Translations under genes and position numbers: made by a program
Notes under the pieces: model-generated
Seen by the model: only the letters and a program-made list of their open reading frames with translations
Told to the model about the DNA's origin: nothing
The model's database searches: none
NCBI GenBank assembly: GCA_004352715.1
Contig: SCFE01000003.1
Span: 5,604,093 to 5,668,092 of the forward strand
Length of the DNA stretch: 64,000 nucleotides
Reading direction: 5' to 3'
DNA from: Hofstenia miamia
Taxonomy: Eukaryota > Xenacoelomorpha > Acoela
Part shown: piece by piece, positions 47,301 through 58,008 of the stretch
How positions within the stretch are numbered: the stretch's first letter is position 1
How the letters are laid out: each line of letters starts with the position of its first letter

Positions 47301-50300
47301 CCCAACTCAGTGATTATATTAATGGAAATATTAAAAGAAATAATTTTATTAAAGTTTGCAATTCATTACCTGGTAATAAATTATTAAATTCTAACAATAT
47401 ATTTAGAAATATAATTATCACAGACTTTTAAAGTTCTTTTCCAATCATCAATTTCAGTAATTAAATGTAATTTTAGAAAATATTGTTAGCACCCGCAAGC
47501 AAAAACAATACTTATGTCCAAGACATAATTAAATTTGTTTTAATTGCATCGCAAAAATTAAAAAAATTGATTTATGTTATACCGTTATCATCGAATACAT
47601 TTAACATGTAAAACCGTAATCTTTTAATGTCAAATACATCGCCATAATTAGCCTAACATAATCCTATTTTTACACGACGCATCTACTCTTTAAAACTGTG
47701 AAAATGTGTTTTTAAGATTTGTTTTGAAGGAAATTTCAAATGACAGAATGGACCATAATGTTTTAATAGAAAACTAAGATCGTAATTCTTTACCACTGAT
47801 GAAAAATGTGGGTAAAATTTACAAATGAGTATTAGGGGGGTTGGTAACAAGTGAAAAAAACGAAAATTGTAAAAAGCTTTATTTATTTTTTAATGTTATA
47901 CAGACGCGATTCAATTATTATTTGTTTTGAATCCTATCATATCTTGCAAAACGTACAAAGATCTTCTATGAAGTTCTCCACAAAAACTTTAAGATTTATA
48001 TTTATACATATGAGAGCTAGTCTTTTTAAGAAACCTTTTATTCAAGAGAGAGCAGATATTTTTTAAAAAATTGCTTTTATCTTATGAAAACAAGAAAAAA
48101 TATTTTTTATCACAATATTTCCATAAAAGTCTAGCAAGTTCATATATTTAGATAGTTTTTAAAAAGGGAGGCGGCCTAAAACAACTTAGCAATTGATTAA
48201 ATTTGTCTATTACTCATAAAAAAAATTCATACAAATCGAAATAACTTTCATCAAAGGTCTTAAGGATAAAATGGAACAGAAATGAAAGTAGAGGACGGAA
48301 TTGGCAGTCATATAGCTGTCAATAGTTCATAACACAGGTTTATTAGCCATAAACCTCAACTTTCAAATTTAATCTTAACAAGTTATAAGAGTTTTACTTT
48401 ATCCCCTAAAGCCTCGTATTTACTAAATTGGTTTCTGAACTAAATAACAATTCTGAAAGCGAACTGCTAGAAGTTTAATATGATTTATGATCTATAGAAA
48501 TCAACATGGAAACTTCATTTCTATAAAAAATTATAAAGCAAAGTTTAAAACATTTACCTATTTACTGTAGTTTGTAAGGGAAAAGGCAAAATTAAAAACC
48601 CGTGGTAACCAAAAGGTTAAGGTATATAACTTGTTATTACTATTATTATCATATTATCTCTTCCATTCCCACGAAATTTTGCATGCTAGGACAAGAAATG
48701 AATTTTATTCATTAATTAGGATTTTTTTATTAAAAATAATGATCTTGTTCAGTTCGTTTTCAAAGAAAAAACACTGGTATATACAAAAAGTATTTTCATA
48801 AATGGATGGATTGGTTTGTTGATTTGAAGAAAAGGGCATTAAGATATTATTCACATCAATACGAATGCGCGGGAATTTATAAAGGGAAGTGTAATTTGTG
48901 ATAAGTAAATAACGGCTTTGTGATGAAGAATAAATCGAATAGTCTTTTGAAGTGAAACTGTCCTGATTAACGCATGACAATGACTCGTGGTTTTATTAAC
49001 CAAATTGGGTCGTCGGGGAAATATAGGGGGTCAATTCGAGGCGCTAACCAAAACAACATCTACAGCCGTTACACTTGACGCCTATTCGATCGGCTGGCAA
49101 TAAAACTTCCCGTGCAAGCGTATCACGAGGACATGCGACCAATTAGCGCGTGTCTTTGAAAACAAAACTCTGTTCTTGTTATTATGCGACAGAAAAACGT
49201 TTATCTTCGATTTAATTTAGCAGAATTTTTGGTAGACATCGAGGCAGTAAATACATTCGAAAGTTTTTTTTAATGAGCCGACTGTTTTTGGTAGAAAACC
49301 AAAACATAATATCTTAACAAAGCGAAAAACCAGGACGACATCTATATTTAAATAACCATGAAATGAACCGATGACCGCTAGACTATAAACATCAATATAC
49401 GGATGCTTCTTGTAGGAAAACGGCTTTTGTTTACAATAGAAATGCGAGACAATGCTTGCTAACGCAATTAAATGGTGTGGATATAGTCATACATCGATGC
49501 ACTATTGGATGGACACAAGAAAACATATACAAGTAAATGATGCGAGGTTGCCTTAGTTACCGTATATCATCAAAGGTTTTTATTAGAGGTGTTCAATTAC
49601 TAAAATTTTTGTGGTGGTCGGTTATCGCTTGGTTATTTTTATGTAAATTTCCGGAGTAAAAGCTGCACATTTTCATAAATATGAAAAAAATTAGTTTATT
49701 CTCTGAAAATCAATATCTAGAACAGAACTAGAATGAAGCATTTAAAATAAAAAAGTATTAGATCTCGTCGTCCTTATGTGTATATAATATACAATTTTCA
49801 AAGACGTGATCTTTCAAAAATGTAACCTCTATTCACCGTAGTTGCTTAGTCGTAGTGAAAGAATATCATTAGGTTTGTAGATTTCTTTGTTAATTTTATT
49901 GATCAGTTATTTGAAAGTTTTTAGTTTGTACAAGTTCGGAAAATGTAGAAATTCGCAATCTATTAAACCAATAACATTGATGAATCTGCGTTCAATCCAC
50001 CATTGTCTAACGAATATTATTTAAGTGGGCGTGTGGACCATCACTACACTTAAGCGAATTTTTTCAAAAAATGTTTTTCTACAACCAATTTTTAACCATT
50101 TGTAAATTTGACAAAATTGCAATTTGCCGTAACGACAAAATTTGAAATCAACTCAGGAGAAACATGTGGCAGGAAATTATCTGACGTTGGCTATTAATGT
50201 TAGCCAATTAAATCTCGTGCAGTTGAGATTAATGTTGTATGTTGGCAGACAAACTCTCAAAGTGATTGATAATAATCTTCAATGCGATAGAAGTCAATAT

Positions 50301-53300
50301 TAATTTGTAAAAATATGTAAACAATTCATGCTTGGATTAGTGAAAAATGGCAGTAGTGACAAGGACAAAATTTGAATTAAATGAAAATTACATAGAATGG
50401 TCATTTAGACGGTATAAATTGCTATGGTTGAAACAGTCAGCTGCGATTTTAAACAATTGATTTGTTCAACACTCAGGCTTAAAAAAGCTTGAGATTTCCT
50501 TCACGATAAGACACCACATATCATGTCAATGATAAAGATTTTTTTTGACAAAATAGTGGTCCATTCATTTTTTTATATATTAGTTAAAATTTAAGCAAAA
50601 AGTTGATGCTAATAATTTTGCCATAACTTTTGCAACATTATTTATAAATAAATATTTCCATTTCAATAAGTAAGTTTACAAAAGATCTTGTGGAAATAAA
50701 GTTTATGTATACAAATAATTTAAATATAATAAATATTAATTAACACGTTCATGGAAAATTAGGCAGCCAGAGGAATATTTAAAGGAAATTGTCAGAAAGC
50801 AATAAACAGCATGATACTATTAGGCTATTTTATGTAAAAATATTGTTATATATTTACGCGAATAGAGGTACTAGGCTGGTAACACCTGACATTATTGACA
50901 CCTGTAACCAGTAATCAGTGCTAAAAACACTAAACAAAGACTTTGAATGCAGATTGGGATTGTCAAACGCGCGGTCGGTGTTAGATAGCAAGGTAAATGT
51001 TTTGGCGTAAAGTTTAAGGGTCCTGGGGCGGCCAGAAGACAACGATCCGGATTTTGGCATGTTTATTTATCAATGACTCCCGTAGTTATACAATTCTACA
51101 TTTATTTGCATTACGAAAAACTTGATAGACGTCCCATTTTGATTATTTAAATTTGTCGACATGTTTCCCGCCCCGTTAATTCCGTTTGTTGTTTTATTCA
51201 ACGCGATAGCATGCAAACGATTATAAAGAAAACAATTTAAACAAACATCAATTGAACCGATACTGATTTAAGTAAATCGAGAAACATACCTTGCCTAAAA
51301 TCTTTAAATTATTCAATATTTTAGGAAATAATAATTTTAAATTGAGATTTTATGTATGACACAATTTCTGATAAAAATTTTAGGTTAATATCATACATAT
51401 ACATTAGCTTAAAGGTTACAAAAGGCGCTTAACGCTTGATAACGTTGATGAATATTCAATAAGGGTAGGTATTTCCACAGACATAGCTTCATGTGTTAAT
51501 AAAATATGTTTTTGCCGATGATGCGGCTTTAGGAAAGATGTCGCTTATATTTTATGACGTTCTGCATTCATTCCGGGCGAAATGGGGTTAATTCCCCTCT
51601 ATCGACACAGTTATTCGGCCATGCACGCAGACGCCGCTTTTATATTAGGCCGCGCCTGTGAATTTTCTTGACACCCTAACCGAATTCATCCATCTGGTAT
51701 CCAACGCAAACGCTTTGAATAATTCAACATCGGAAAGTGTTAGTAAACTTAAAGCATGTTGGCGTATAATAACTAAATGTCCAAGTACATACTGACAATT
51801 CTACTGGTATTTACAAACACCCCAGTTCCACTAAATGAACCAATTGCCTGAATCAACAACACGAAATCATCAACAATACTTTAATCCTCATAAACAAGCA
51901 TTTTATCTTTTCTTATTGACTTCTCTAATTGCCTATAAAAATATTTTAAACTTCCTTTTCGTTTTTGCATGCAATCTAGCCTATAAAGCGATATTGGATT
52001 TTCATATCAAGTCCCTTTCAATGCAGATAAAACTTAAGTGTGGACCCGGCCATCAAGCAATGTAAAATTTTTATGGAAATAATGCTGCCATTATATTGGC
52101 TGGTTGTAAAACTAAAAGATTCAAGATAATATAATCGTGTATAATTTGAAAATTTTTATTACTAACATACACATGTGTGGACACTCATGGACCAGATGCC
52201 GTAAAAGGCCTTAAAATCTTATTTGTAAAACAAGCTTGACTGAGAACTTCAGAAACACACAAGTAAGCCTTTGGTTAATACATTTAAGGTGATATAAATT
52301 TAAAGATAACATCTTACCGTTATTGGTCCTACTGTTTTGTTCCTTCCACCAGGCATCCCATCTTCACGAATTGCTAAACATACCATGTTTAAATATGATT
52401 GCTCGAAATCAAATGTCTGCATTCCGACAACAAAAACTCCAATAGGCTTTGGTCTTATCAAAGCGAGAAATATAAAGTTTGCTTAAGTCAGTTATCGTGA
52501 TATATTTTAGTTCTATGAAATTTTACACAATTGGAAAGTCCAATGCCATTGCAAACGCCGTCAACATTTCTAAGTGAAATATCTTAGTGGTTGAAGCATA
52601 ATTACTAGGAGAGCATTATCTTAGCAAAAACACTTATCATATAATTAAAAGTTACGAATCTACATGAATACTACATATGATGAAATGTTGACCTTTTAGA
52701 TATTCAAGGTATTGTTTTGCTACTATTGCCATGGTCACGGGTTAGCCGTTCACCGATGATAGTCGTGGGTAACGGCCGGTTATGGTCAAACAATTACAGC
52801 TCGATCCAGCCACGGCTAATGCTTGCCCACTACGATCAATTTTACTTAAAAACCGTTAGAATAAACTGGTCAAAAAATAATATAGAATCCAATTGCAAGG
52901 TGATACTGTAACAAAATAAGATTTCTCTGCATATAGTGGTGTTTATCATTTTCCAATGTATTCAGCCGTTGTCAACAACATTGTTGAATATTTGGGTTAA
53001 TTTATTTCTGTTGACATTTTTGTCCAAATGATTACGGTAATCGGGCGGCCATAGCTAGCCGCCGGTCGAGCCATTTTTTCAAACACTGCAGGCTACGGCT
53101 AATGCAGCTGGTTTGGCAGAGAACAAGTTCAAAGTAAAAATTTGTGTAAAGCCCAATGATAAAAATACTTGCTCTGAATGAATTTGTAATATAATTATAT
53201 TAGTTGAAAATCAGAAATAATACATGGATTGCAATACACACCTTTGCGATTCATTCCCTTTTTTAAGCACTTGTACATTCGACAGTATTGACATCGATTC

Positions 53301-53469
53301 CGCTGTCTACGGGACATAACGCACTGTCGCTGACCGTGACATTTGTAAACTCGTTTGTTGGTGATACTGCGTTTAAAGAATCCCTTGCAACCTTCACAGC
53401 TGATGATTCCATAATGAAGACCTGAAGCTGCATCGCCACATATCAAACATGCTTTGATTTCTCGGGGTT
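43484..53469 (-). CDS. NR6A1: Germ cell nuclear factor-type nuclear receptor (NR6A), 6 exons, 5' end missing
   Basis: Spliced gene on the minus strand: exons 53469-53242, 52373-52318, 46780-46313, 45987-45805, 44898-44763 and 43869-43484. All junctions are GT-AG and all phases agree, giving 484 residues after a split first codon, close to the usual GCNF length (about 480). The order is a two-zinc-finger DNA-binding domain with P-box CEGCK, the C-terminal extension [11 protein letters not shown] typical of NR6A, the motif DIERIMSG, a proline-rich hinge, then a ligand-binding domain with [19 protein letters not shown] (helix 3-4). GCNF is a nuclear orphan receptor that binds DR0 sites and represses germline and pluripotency genes; that role is family knowledge. 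After the last helix there is a roughly 50-residue acidic, serine-rich tail and no canonical AF-2 helix. The codon before 53469 is split (phase 1), so at least one 5' exon is missing. HR4 was considered; the A-box and finger sequence fit GCNF better. Confidence 0.93.
43870..44762 (-). other. NR6A1: NR6A intron 5 with three TA tracts
   Basis: Pure or near-pure TA tracts at 43897-43929, 43981-44013 and 44361-44389. Otherwise AT-rich, nothing recognised. Confidence 0.8.
44763..44898 (-). CDS. NR6A1: NR6A exon: ligand-binding domain helices 7-8
   Basis: A 136-bp exon starting in phase 0 and ending in phase 1; acceptor tttttctttag, donor TTACT|gtaaat. It encodes [17 protein letters not shown] and [19 protein letters not shown]. 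The V-S-x-E-E-Y segment is the conserved LBD motif (KVSNEEY in vertebrate GCNF). Confidence 0.91.
44899..45804 (-). other. NR6A1: NR6A intron 4
   Basis: Phase 0 intron without recognised elements. Confidence 0.75.
45805..45987 (-). CDS. NR6A1: NR6A exon: ligand-binding domain helices 4-6
   Basis: A 183-bp exon (61 codons), phase 0 at both ends; acceptor tataatttag, donor GAAGAA|gtaagt. It starts VNWVKKLQ, the conserved helix 4 tryptophan-lysine motif of GCNF, followed by [12 protein letters not shown]. No ligand-pocket inference is made. Confidence 0.92.
45988..46312 (-). other. NR6A1: NR6A intron 3
   Basis: Short phase 0 intron; nothing recognised. Confidence 0.8.
46313..46780 (-). CDS. 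NR6A1: NR6A exon: hinge and start of ligand-binding domain
   Basis: A 468-bp exon (156 codons), phase 0 at both ends; acceptor tgtactttag, donor AAACAG|gtactg. It begins [15 protein letters not shown], a GCNF hallmark just after the DNA-binding domain. The middle is a long proline-rich hinge ([10 protein letters not shown], then [10 protein letters not shown] at about 46580-46680). The end, [14 protein letters not shown], is helix 3 of the ligand-binding domain. Overlapping open frames on both strands in this interval are shadows of this exon. Confidence 0.93.
46781..52317 (-). other. NR6A1: NR6A intron 2, with GC-richer islands
   Basis: Phase 0 intron of 5.5 kb. Most is AT-rich, but patches at about 46870-47300, 49000-49220, 50860-51190 and 51470-51720 are clearly less AT-rich and non-repetitive, without open frames of coding character. 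They are candidates for enhancers or unrecognised exons. Confidence 0.55.
52318..52373 (-). CDS. NR6A1: NR6A 56-bp micro-exon (C-terminal extension of the DNA-binding domain)
   Basis: Too short for ORF finding. Acceptor tatgtttag, donor ACG|gtaagat. With the G carried from the previous exon it reads [19 protein letters not shown], the near-invariant GCNF sequence that follows the second zinc finger and contacts the minor groove. It starts in phase 1 and ends in phase 0, as both neighbours require. Confidence 0.94.
52374..53241 (-). other. NR6A1: NR6A intron 1 (between DBD exon and micro-exon), with a GC-rich repeat
   Basis: Phase 1 intron. At about 52720-53110 a GC-richer segment contains AACGGCCGGTTATGG inverted against CCATAGCTAGCCGCCGG and the direct word cacggctaatgc/tacggctaatgc, suggesting an old transposon insertion. 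Confidence 0.5.
53242..53469 (-). CDS. NR6A1: NR6A exon with the zinc-finger DNA-binding domain
   Basis: A 228-bp exon. The acceptor is tttgtgtttag and the donor is AAAG|gtgtgt. It encodes finger 1 (CLICGD...[12 protein letters not shown]) and finger 2 with C-x5-C-x9-C-x2-C spacing (CHGQRQC ... CQYC), ending at GMNRK. All eight zinc-binding cysteines are present. Both ends are phase 1. An in-frame TTG lies just upstream inside the intron and is not a start codon. Confidence 0.95.
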
Positions 53470-54772
53470 CTAAACACAAATCCTTGACATGAAGAAGAGA
53501 TAAGGAGCGATTGTTGAATGCATATTTTAATGCTTAGCGCCAAATATAGAAAATTCACCAAACTTTCTAAGAAATGAAATCTACTACAACATGGACTGCA
53601 TTAAAATTCCAAAACTGGCGAAAAGCCCTACAAATATGATTGCTTCTGATCGAAGTGAATTAACCGTTTTCAAAACATGATAAACTTCTCAAAGAAATGA
53701 CTCTTAAATTATGCAATTAAATCACAAAATTTAGGAATTCAATAATTTAATAATTTGAAAACGGTTTTTGTAAATGATACATAATGTGCTGGTATTTTAC
53801 GTGTAAAAATTTTTGGAAATAAATAAGATCAAATATCAGTGTTTAGGGCAAGCTAGAACTTACGTTATGATATGTTTGAAAAATACTGCTTTAGGTAAAA
53901 CCATACAAATGTCTATAAATTTGTGACGGAAAATAATTAGAAATTGATAAATGCAAAATAAAAAGCAAGTGATAAGGAAAAATTAATGATTTTATTAAAT
54001 CACATAAAACAGAAATTGTTTATTTTGCGGGGGAACAATCGAGGCAAAGGCCGTTTGAATAATTAAAATGAATTTCGCTAGTAGGTAATGTGACCGTTTA
54101 GCGGAGTATAACATGACTTTACACCTGTCCGTTTCCGTCTCCGAGATAACGACGGTCATTGAAAAATAGCAAGACGACCAAAAGTGGGTTTCCGGGTTAT
54201 CATTTGTGGAAGGAAAATTAGTTTCGAGGTCGCAAGGCGCTGCTTCATTCCTAATTAATGCCATTAGCACGGAGAGAGATGTTGCCTGACCCACATTCAT
54301 GATTGATTGCTGAGGCTTGATCGCGGGGGACTTGACTCTAATGCACTGGCGCATTTCCTATAATTATATGCACGCGGCAGACGATTCCACTTGATTTTCC
54401 ATGCTTTCAGATTGCATTCTTAAGCAACTCTCGCTGTCAAAATCATTTCTTACTTAGGTTCTGAGCTTAAGAATTTAGGTTATTGACAGCATCACTTACA
54501 CAAAAAATTCCTTCATCCTTCAACAAAGGAAATATTTTAAAATGTATTGTTCCATATAAATAGCATTCTTCACTATATATATATATATATATATATAGTA
54601 TAAGTAGATAGATAGACAGATATAGCGGTAATGTGTACGCCAATAAAAAATATCCGTCATTAGTACGGCAAAAAAAATATATCACTTGCATTATGAAAAA
54701 ATTTTTTTGCAACTTTTTTGTGTCTATAGGAAACATTAGGTCTCCAAAATATATTCTGTGAAAAGTTTGAAT
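53470..54772. other. Upstream of the NR6A DBD exon: intron or 5' region
   Basis: A non-repetitive GC-richer patch at about 54040-54370 has an open minus-strand frame (119 codons) but its only good donor has the wrong phase for the DBD exon. A TA tract is at 54573-54597. Confidence 0.45.
54573..54597. repeat. (TA)n microsatellite
   Basis: Pure TA tract. Confidence 0.9.
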
Positions 54773-54773
54773 N

Positions 54774-55525
54774 GCGGGTAGTAGAGTCGGAACGGATGAA
54801 ACAGCGTCGGCATAGCTTTTAAATGGCGGCAAGATAAGTGTGTTATGAGATGGCGCGTAGTCAATTGGTGGTGGCGGAAGATTAAGGCGATTGTGTGCGG
54901 TACTTGTGCTTTGTGTTACGCGAGCGTGAGTGATCAAGGGACGACGAGAAGCACTGAAGAAATTCTTCAAGGTGCGTGCAAATAGTGCATACCCTAATCT
55001 GGAAAAATAAATTCCGTCATGAGCAACAAGACTCGCGTTAATTGAATTCCTAAATACTAATAGTTAAAGTTGTTAAAAACAGTGTAATCAAAAAGTTTAG
55101 CATTTTGTTTAATTAAAAAGTTTAATTCAATTGCTTTTTTGTTAAGTTGTTTGTTGTAGGGGAAAGAAGCAACTTCACCCATAAAAATAGTTGCAGAATT
55201 AAACTTTGATTTGATAACTTCAATGAGGTGTTTGTACTTATGTGTGAGGTTGTGTTTTTGTTGCATTATGTCGTTGCGGCCAATTGTAGCTAAGATCTTT
55301 TTACTTTTGTAGAAGCGGGATATTGGTTTAGTGTTTCAATGAGGTTAGCAATTGATGCGCCTGGATAGGTTTGAATGGATACACAGGAGTTCTTGATTAA
55401 ACCTGGCGCTCTAAGATGGCAAAGCATTGAGGAGCCAAGTATAAGGAAGTCTGTTCCTTCACAAAGTCTTTGTGGTTCGCGTGCTGAACTTTGTAGAGGC
55501 GTTGCTGAATGCGTGTTCTTGCAAT
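54774..55525 (-). pseudogene. LINE ORF1-type SGNH-hydrolase-like domain, decayed, bounded by single Ns
   Basis: The minus strand gives the SGNH blocks in order: FLILGSSMLCHLRAPGL (block I, S for D), TYPGASIANLIETL (block II), LATIGRNDI (block III, G-x-N-D, after a frameshift near 55290), a further sheet FNSATIFMGEVASFPYNKQL, and HDGIYFSRLGYALFARTL (block V, with Y in place of the catalytic H). Then a proline-rich tail (NLPPPPIDYAPSH) and SYADAVSSVP. SGNH/esterase domains of this form occur in ORF1 of CR1/L2-like LINEs. Frameshifts and the lost His suggest no catalysis. It is bordered by Ns at 54773 and 55526, so placement is uncertain. Confidence 0.6.
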
Positions 55526-55526
55526 N

Positions 55527-55557
<31 letters not shown>
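55527..55557. repeat. (TA)n microsatellite next to an N
   Basis: Pure TA tract directly after the N at 55526. Confidence 0.9.
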
Positions 55558-55561
<4 letters not shown>

Positions 55562-57059
55562 AGAGAAAGAGAAATTTAAATGATATAATATATATGCAAT
55601 TTTTGATGGAGATTATAAATATCAATGCGATAGCCAACCATTTAAAGACGAAACGTGCCTCATAACTTGACCTGAATTCTACAATCACTGCCAAAACAGA
55701 TGGATATCAACTCATAAAAGTGGATTCTTTGTCAATATACGCTTGACCTAATTTGGAAATTTATGGCAGTTCTGAGAACAGCTTTTTAGCCAACGCAAAC
55801 AGTCAAAATCAAAGACTGGCAGAATTGGCACTGTCGAAGCCAGACTATCGCATTATATCTCATTAAATATTATTCAAAATTGAATCATCCTCAGATGTAT
55901 TTTTCAAAAGATGATCCCCAGCACCCACAATATTGGCTTACTAATCGAAGTTTCAAACACTAAACAAGGTGCTCAATAACTTCGATCTGAGTGTCATAAT
56001 GTTCTTAAAACATCTTGAAAGTTTAACTTATGACGTTAAATGTAAGCTAAATATTTTTATGCGACTCCACAACGAAATGGGGTTTATAATTCGGAATACA
56101 AGCTATTCAACAATTTCATCTAAACCTGGGGTTCGCAACTTGCGAAACGCCATACATTTCTGGTGGTCATTGGTAACTTCTAAACATTAACTTTTACACT
56201 ATCTATAAGGATTTTTAAAGGTAATACCAATAAATCTAATTAAAGATAAAGTCTTATTTTCATTTTTTTAAATTTATATGCAGTTTTGCTTGTCTGTATA
56301 TATGGCGAAATGCGTGTTTATTTTGAGAGGAAGCAACAGAATGAGTGACAATCTACCCGTCCATGTATCCAAAATTTCTTAGGTGACCTTCTTACAACCC
56401 CTGCACACCCCTGGTCTGAACAATAACTTGGCTTGAAGGAAATTGATCTTGTAAATTGCTTTGAAACATTTTCATCAAATATAAAATGTTTGTAGTTTAT
56501 TAATGTAAACAATAAACATATGAACATCAGCATAAAAGAGAAATGTATTATTCATGCCAAGATCTGTAAAAATAATACTAAATAATTTGATTTTATCTAG
56601 ATAAAGCTGTTAAATCATTTCCATCCTTGCAGAAGAAAAAAACAAGTAAATTAATTGAAAAAGCGAAGAGACATTTGCGTGGATTTGTAGCCAGTCAACC
56701 AATGGCAGTAGAATTTCAATTTAGCTGAAATTAATTTTTTGAGAAACTGAGTTATCAGCATTGACACAAAAATATCTAAAAATAGTTGATTTTTGGGAAT
56801 TAAAAGTTTTTTAAGTGGATTGCATCCCAACGCAATTTCGCGACTGTTTTAATGAAATGAAGTGAGTCTTTTTGAAGCTAAGTACTCTCGCTTGCGGCGA
56901 CAGCGCGGGTTTGATGTTGGCGAGTGATGCGAATCAATGCAGTGACTTTAAAGAGACAGCCCGTGTTGACATTGGCTCGGAGGGTAAAAGAGCAGAAACA
57001 CGTGGCCATTAATTTACGAAATTAAAATCAATATTAACTTTGCCGCAAATTTATATCGC
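55558..57059. other. Unassigned, GC-richer island at the end
   Basis: Mostly AT-rich without recognised genes. About 56860-57060 is GC-richer and non-repetitive (gcttgcggcgacagcgcggg, cacgtggcc), a candidate regulatory segment. Confidence 0.4.
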
Positions 57060-58008
57060 CTCTAAACAAGGACAACAATAAACTACACGTACGACCTGTA
57101 TGCTTTTGAAGCGAGTTCGTAGCTAATTGCAAATTGTCTCCAGGCTGGCATTTTCATTGATTTCACGAAGTAAATAAGTCTGCTTGCCATTCACATACAA
57201 GCACATAGAATTATGAATGAAACTTTACGTACTTCAATATGAAGTATCTAATAAGTAAAAAAGTTTCTTAAAGAACTATATGCTAAACCACTATTAACAT
57301 ACAGCATTTGTAAGCCAACATGGAGAGGTTGTTAAAATCAATTGATAATTGAGGTTATAAGCCTCATTCGTCAAAATATTTTAAAAAACTATATAATATA
57401 TTATATATATATATATGCAAAAGGAGGTGCATAAGCATGAGGAGTATACNATATTTTTTCTGCCACATTTCACTTAAAGCACTCTTGTTGTAACAATGTT
57501 TAAACATGCAGCACCATGTTTTAAGGAAAACAATTCATAGATTAAAACCCAAATATTTCAAATGAAAAATGATGTGTTATTTGCATTAGAGCGTGTTTCT
57601 AACCACATTAATATTAANCTCTAAACAAGGACAACAATAAACTACACGTACGACCTGTATGCTTTTGAAGCGAGTTCGTAGCTAATTGCAAATTGTCTCC
57701 AGGCTGGCATTTTCATTGATTTCACGAAGTAAATAAGTCTGCTTGCCATTCACATACAAGCACATAGAATTATGAATGAAACTTTACGTACTTCAATATG
57801 AAGTATCTAATAAGTAAAAAAGTTTCTTAAAGAACTATATGCTAAACCACTATTAACATACAGCATTTGTAAGCCAACATGGAGAGGTTGTTAAAATCAA
57901 TTGATAATTGAGGTTATAAGCCTCATTCGTCAAAATATTTTAAAAAACTATATAATATATTATATATATATATATGCAAAAGGAGGTGCATAAGCATGAG
58001 GAGTATAC
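57060..58008. repeat. 390-bp direct duplication around an N-bounded insert (probable misassembly)
   Basis: Copy 1 (57060-57449) ends at the N at 57450; copy 2 (57619-58008) begins right after the N at 57618; offset exactly 559. The 167 bases between the Ns are unrelated to either copy. Same architecture as 1168-1844. Confidence 0.88.

Noticed and set aside
53470-53479. TTG just before the DBD exon as a start codon
   Set aside because: The bases belong to the splice acceptor (tttgtgtttag); the protein continues from an upstream exon.
53995-54354. 119-codon minus-strand frame as the GCNF N-terminus
   Set aside because: Its best donor (GGACAG|gtgtaa) is phase 2 while the DBD exon needs phase 1, and the sequence is not like a receptor N-terminus. 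More likely non-coding.
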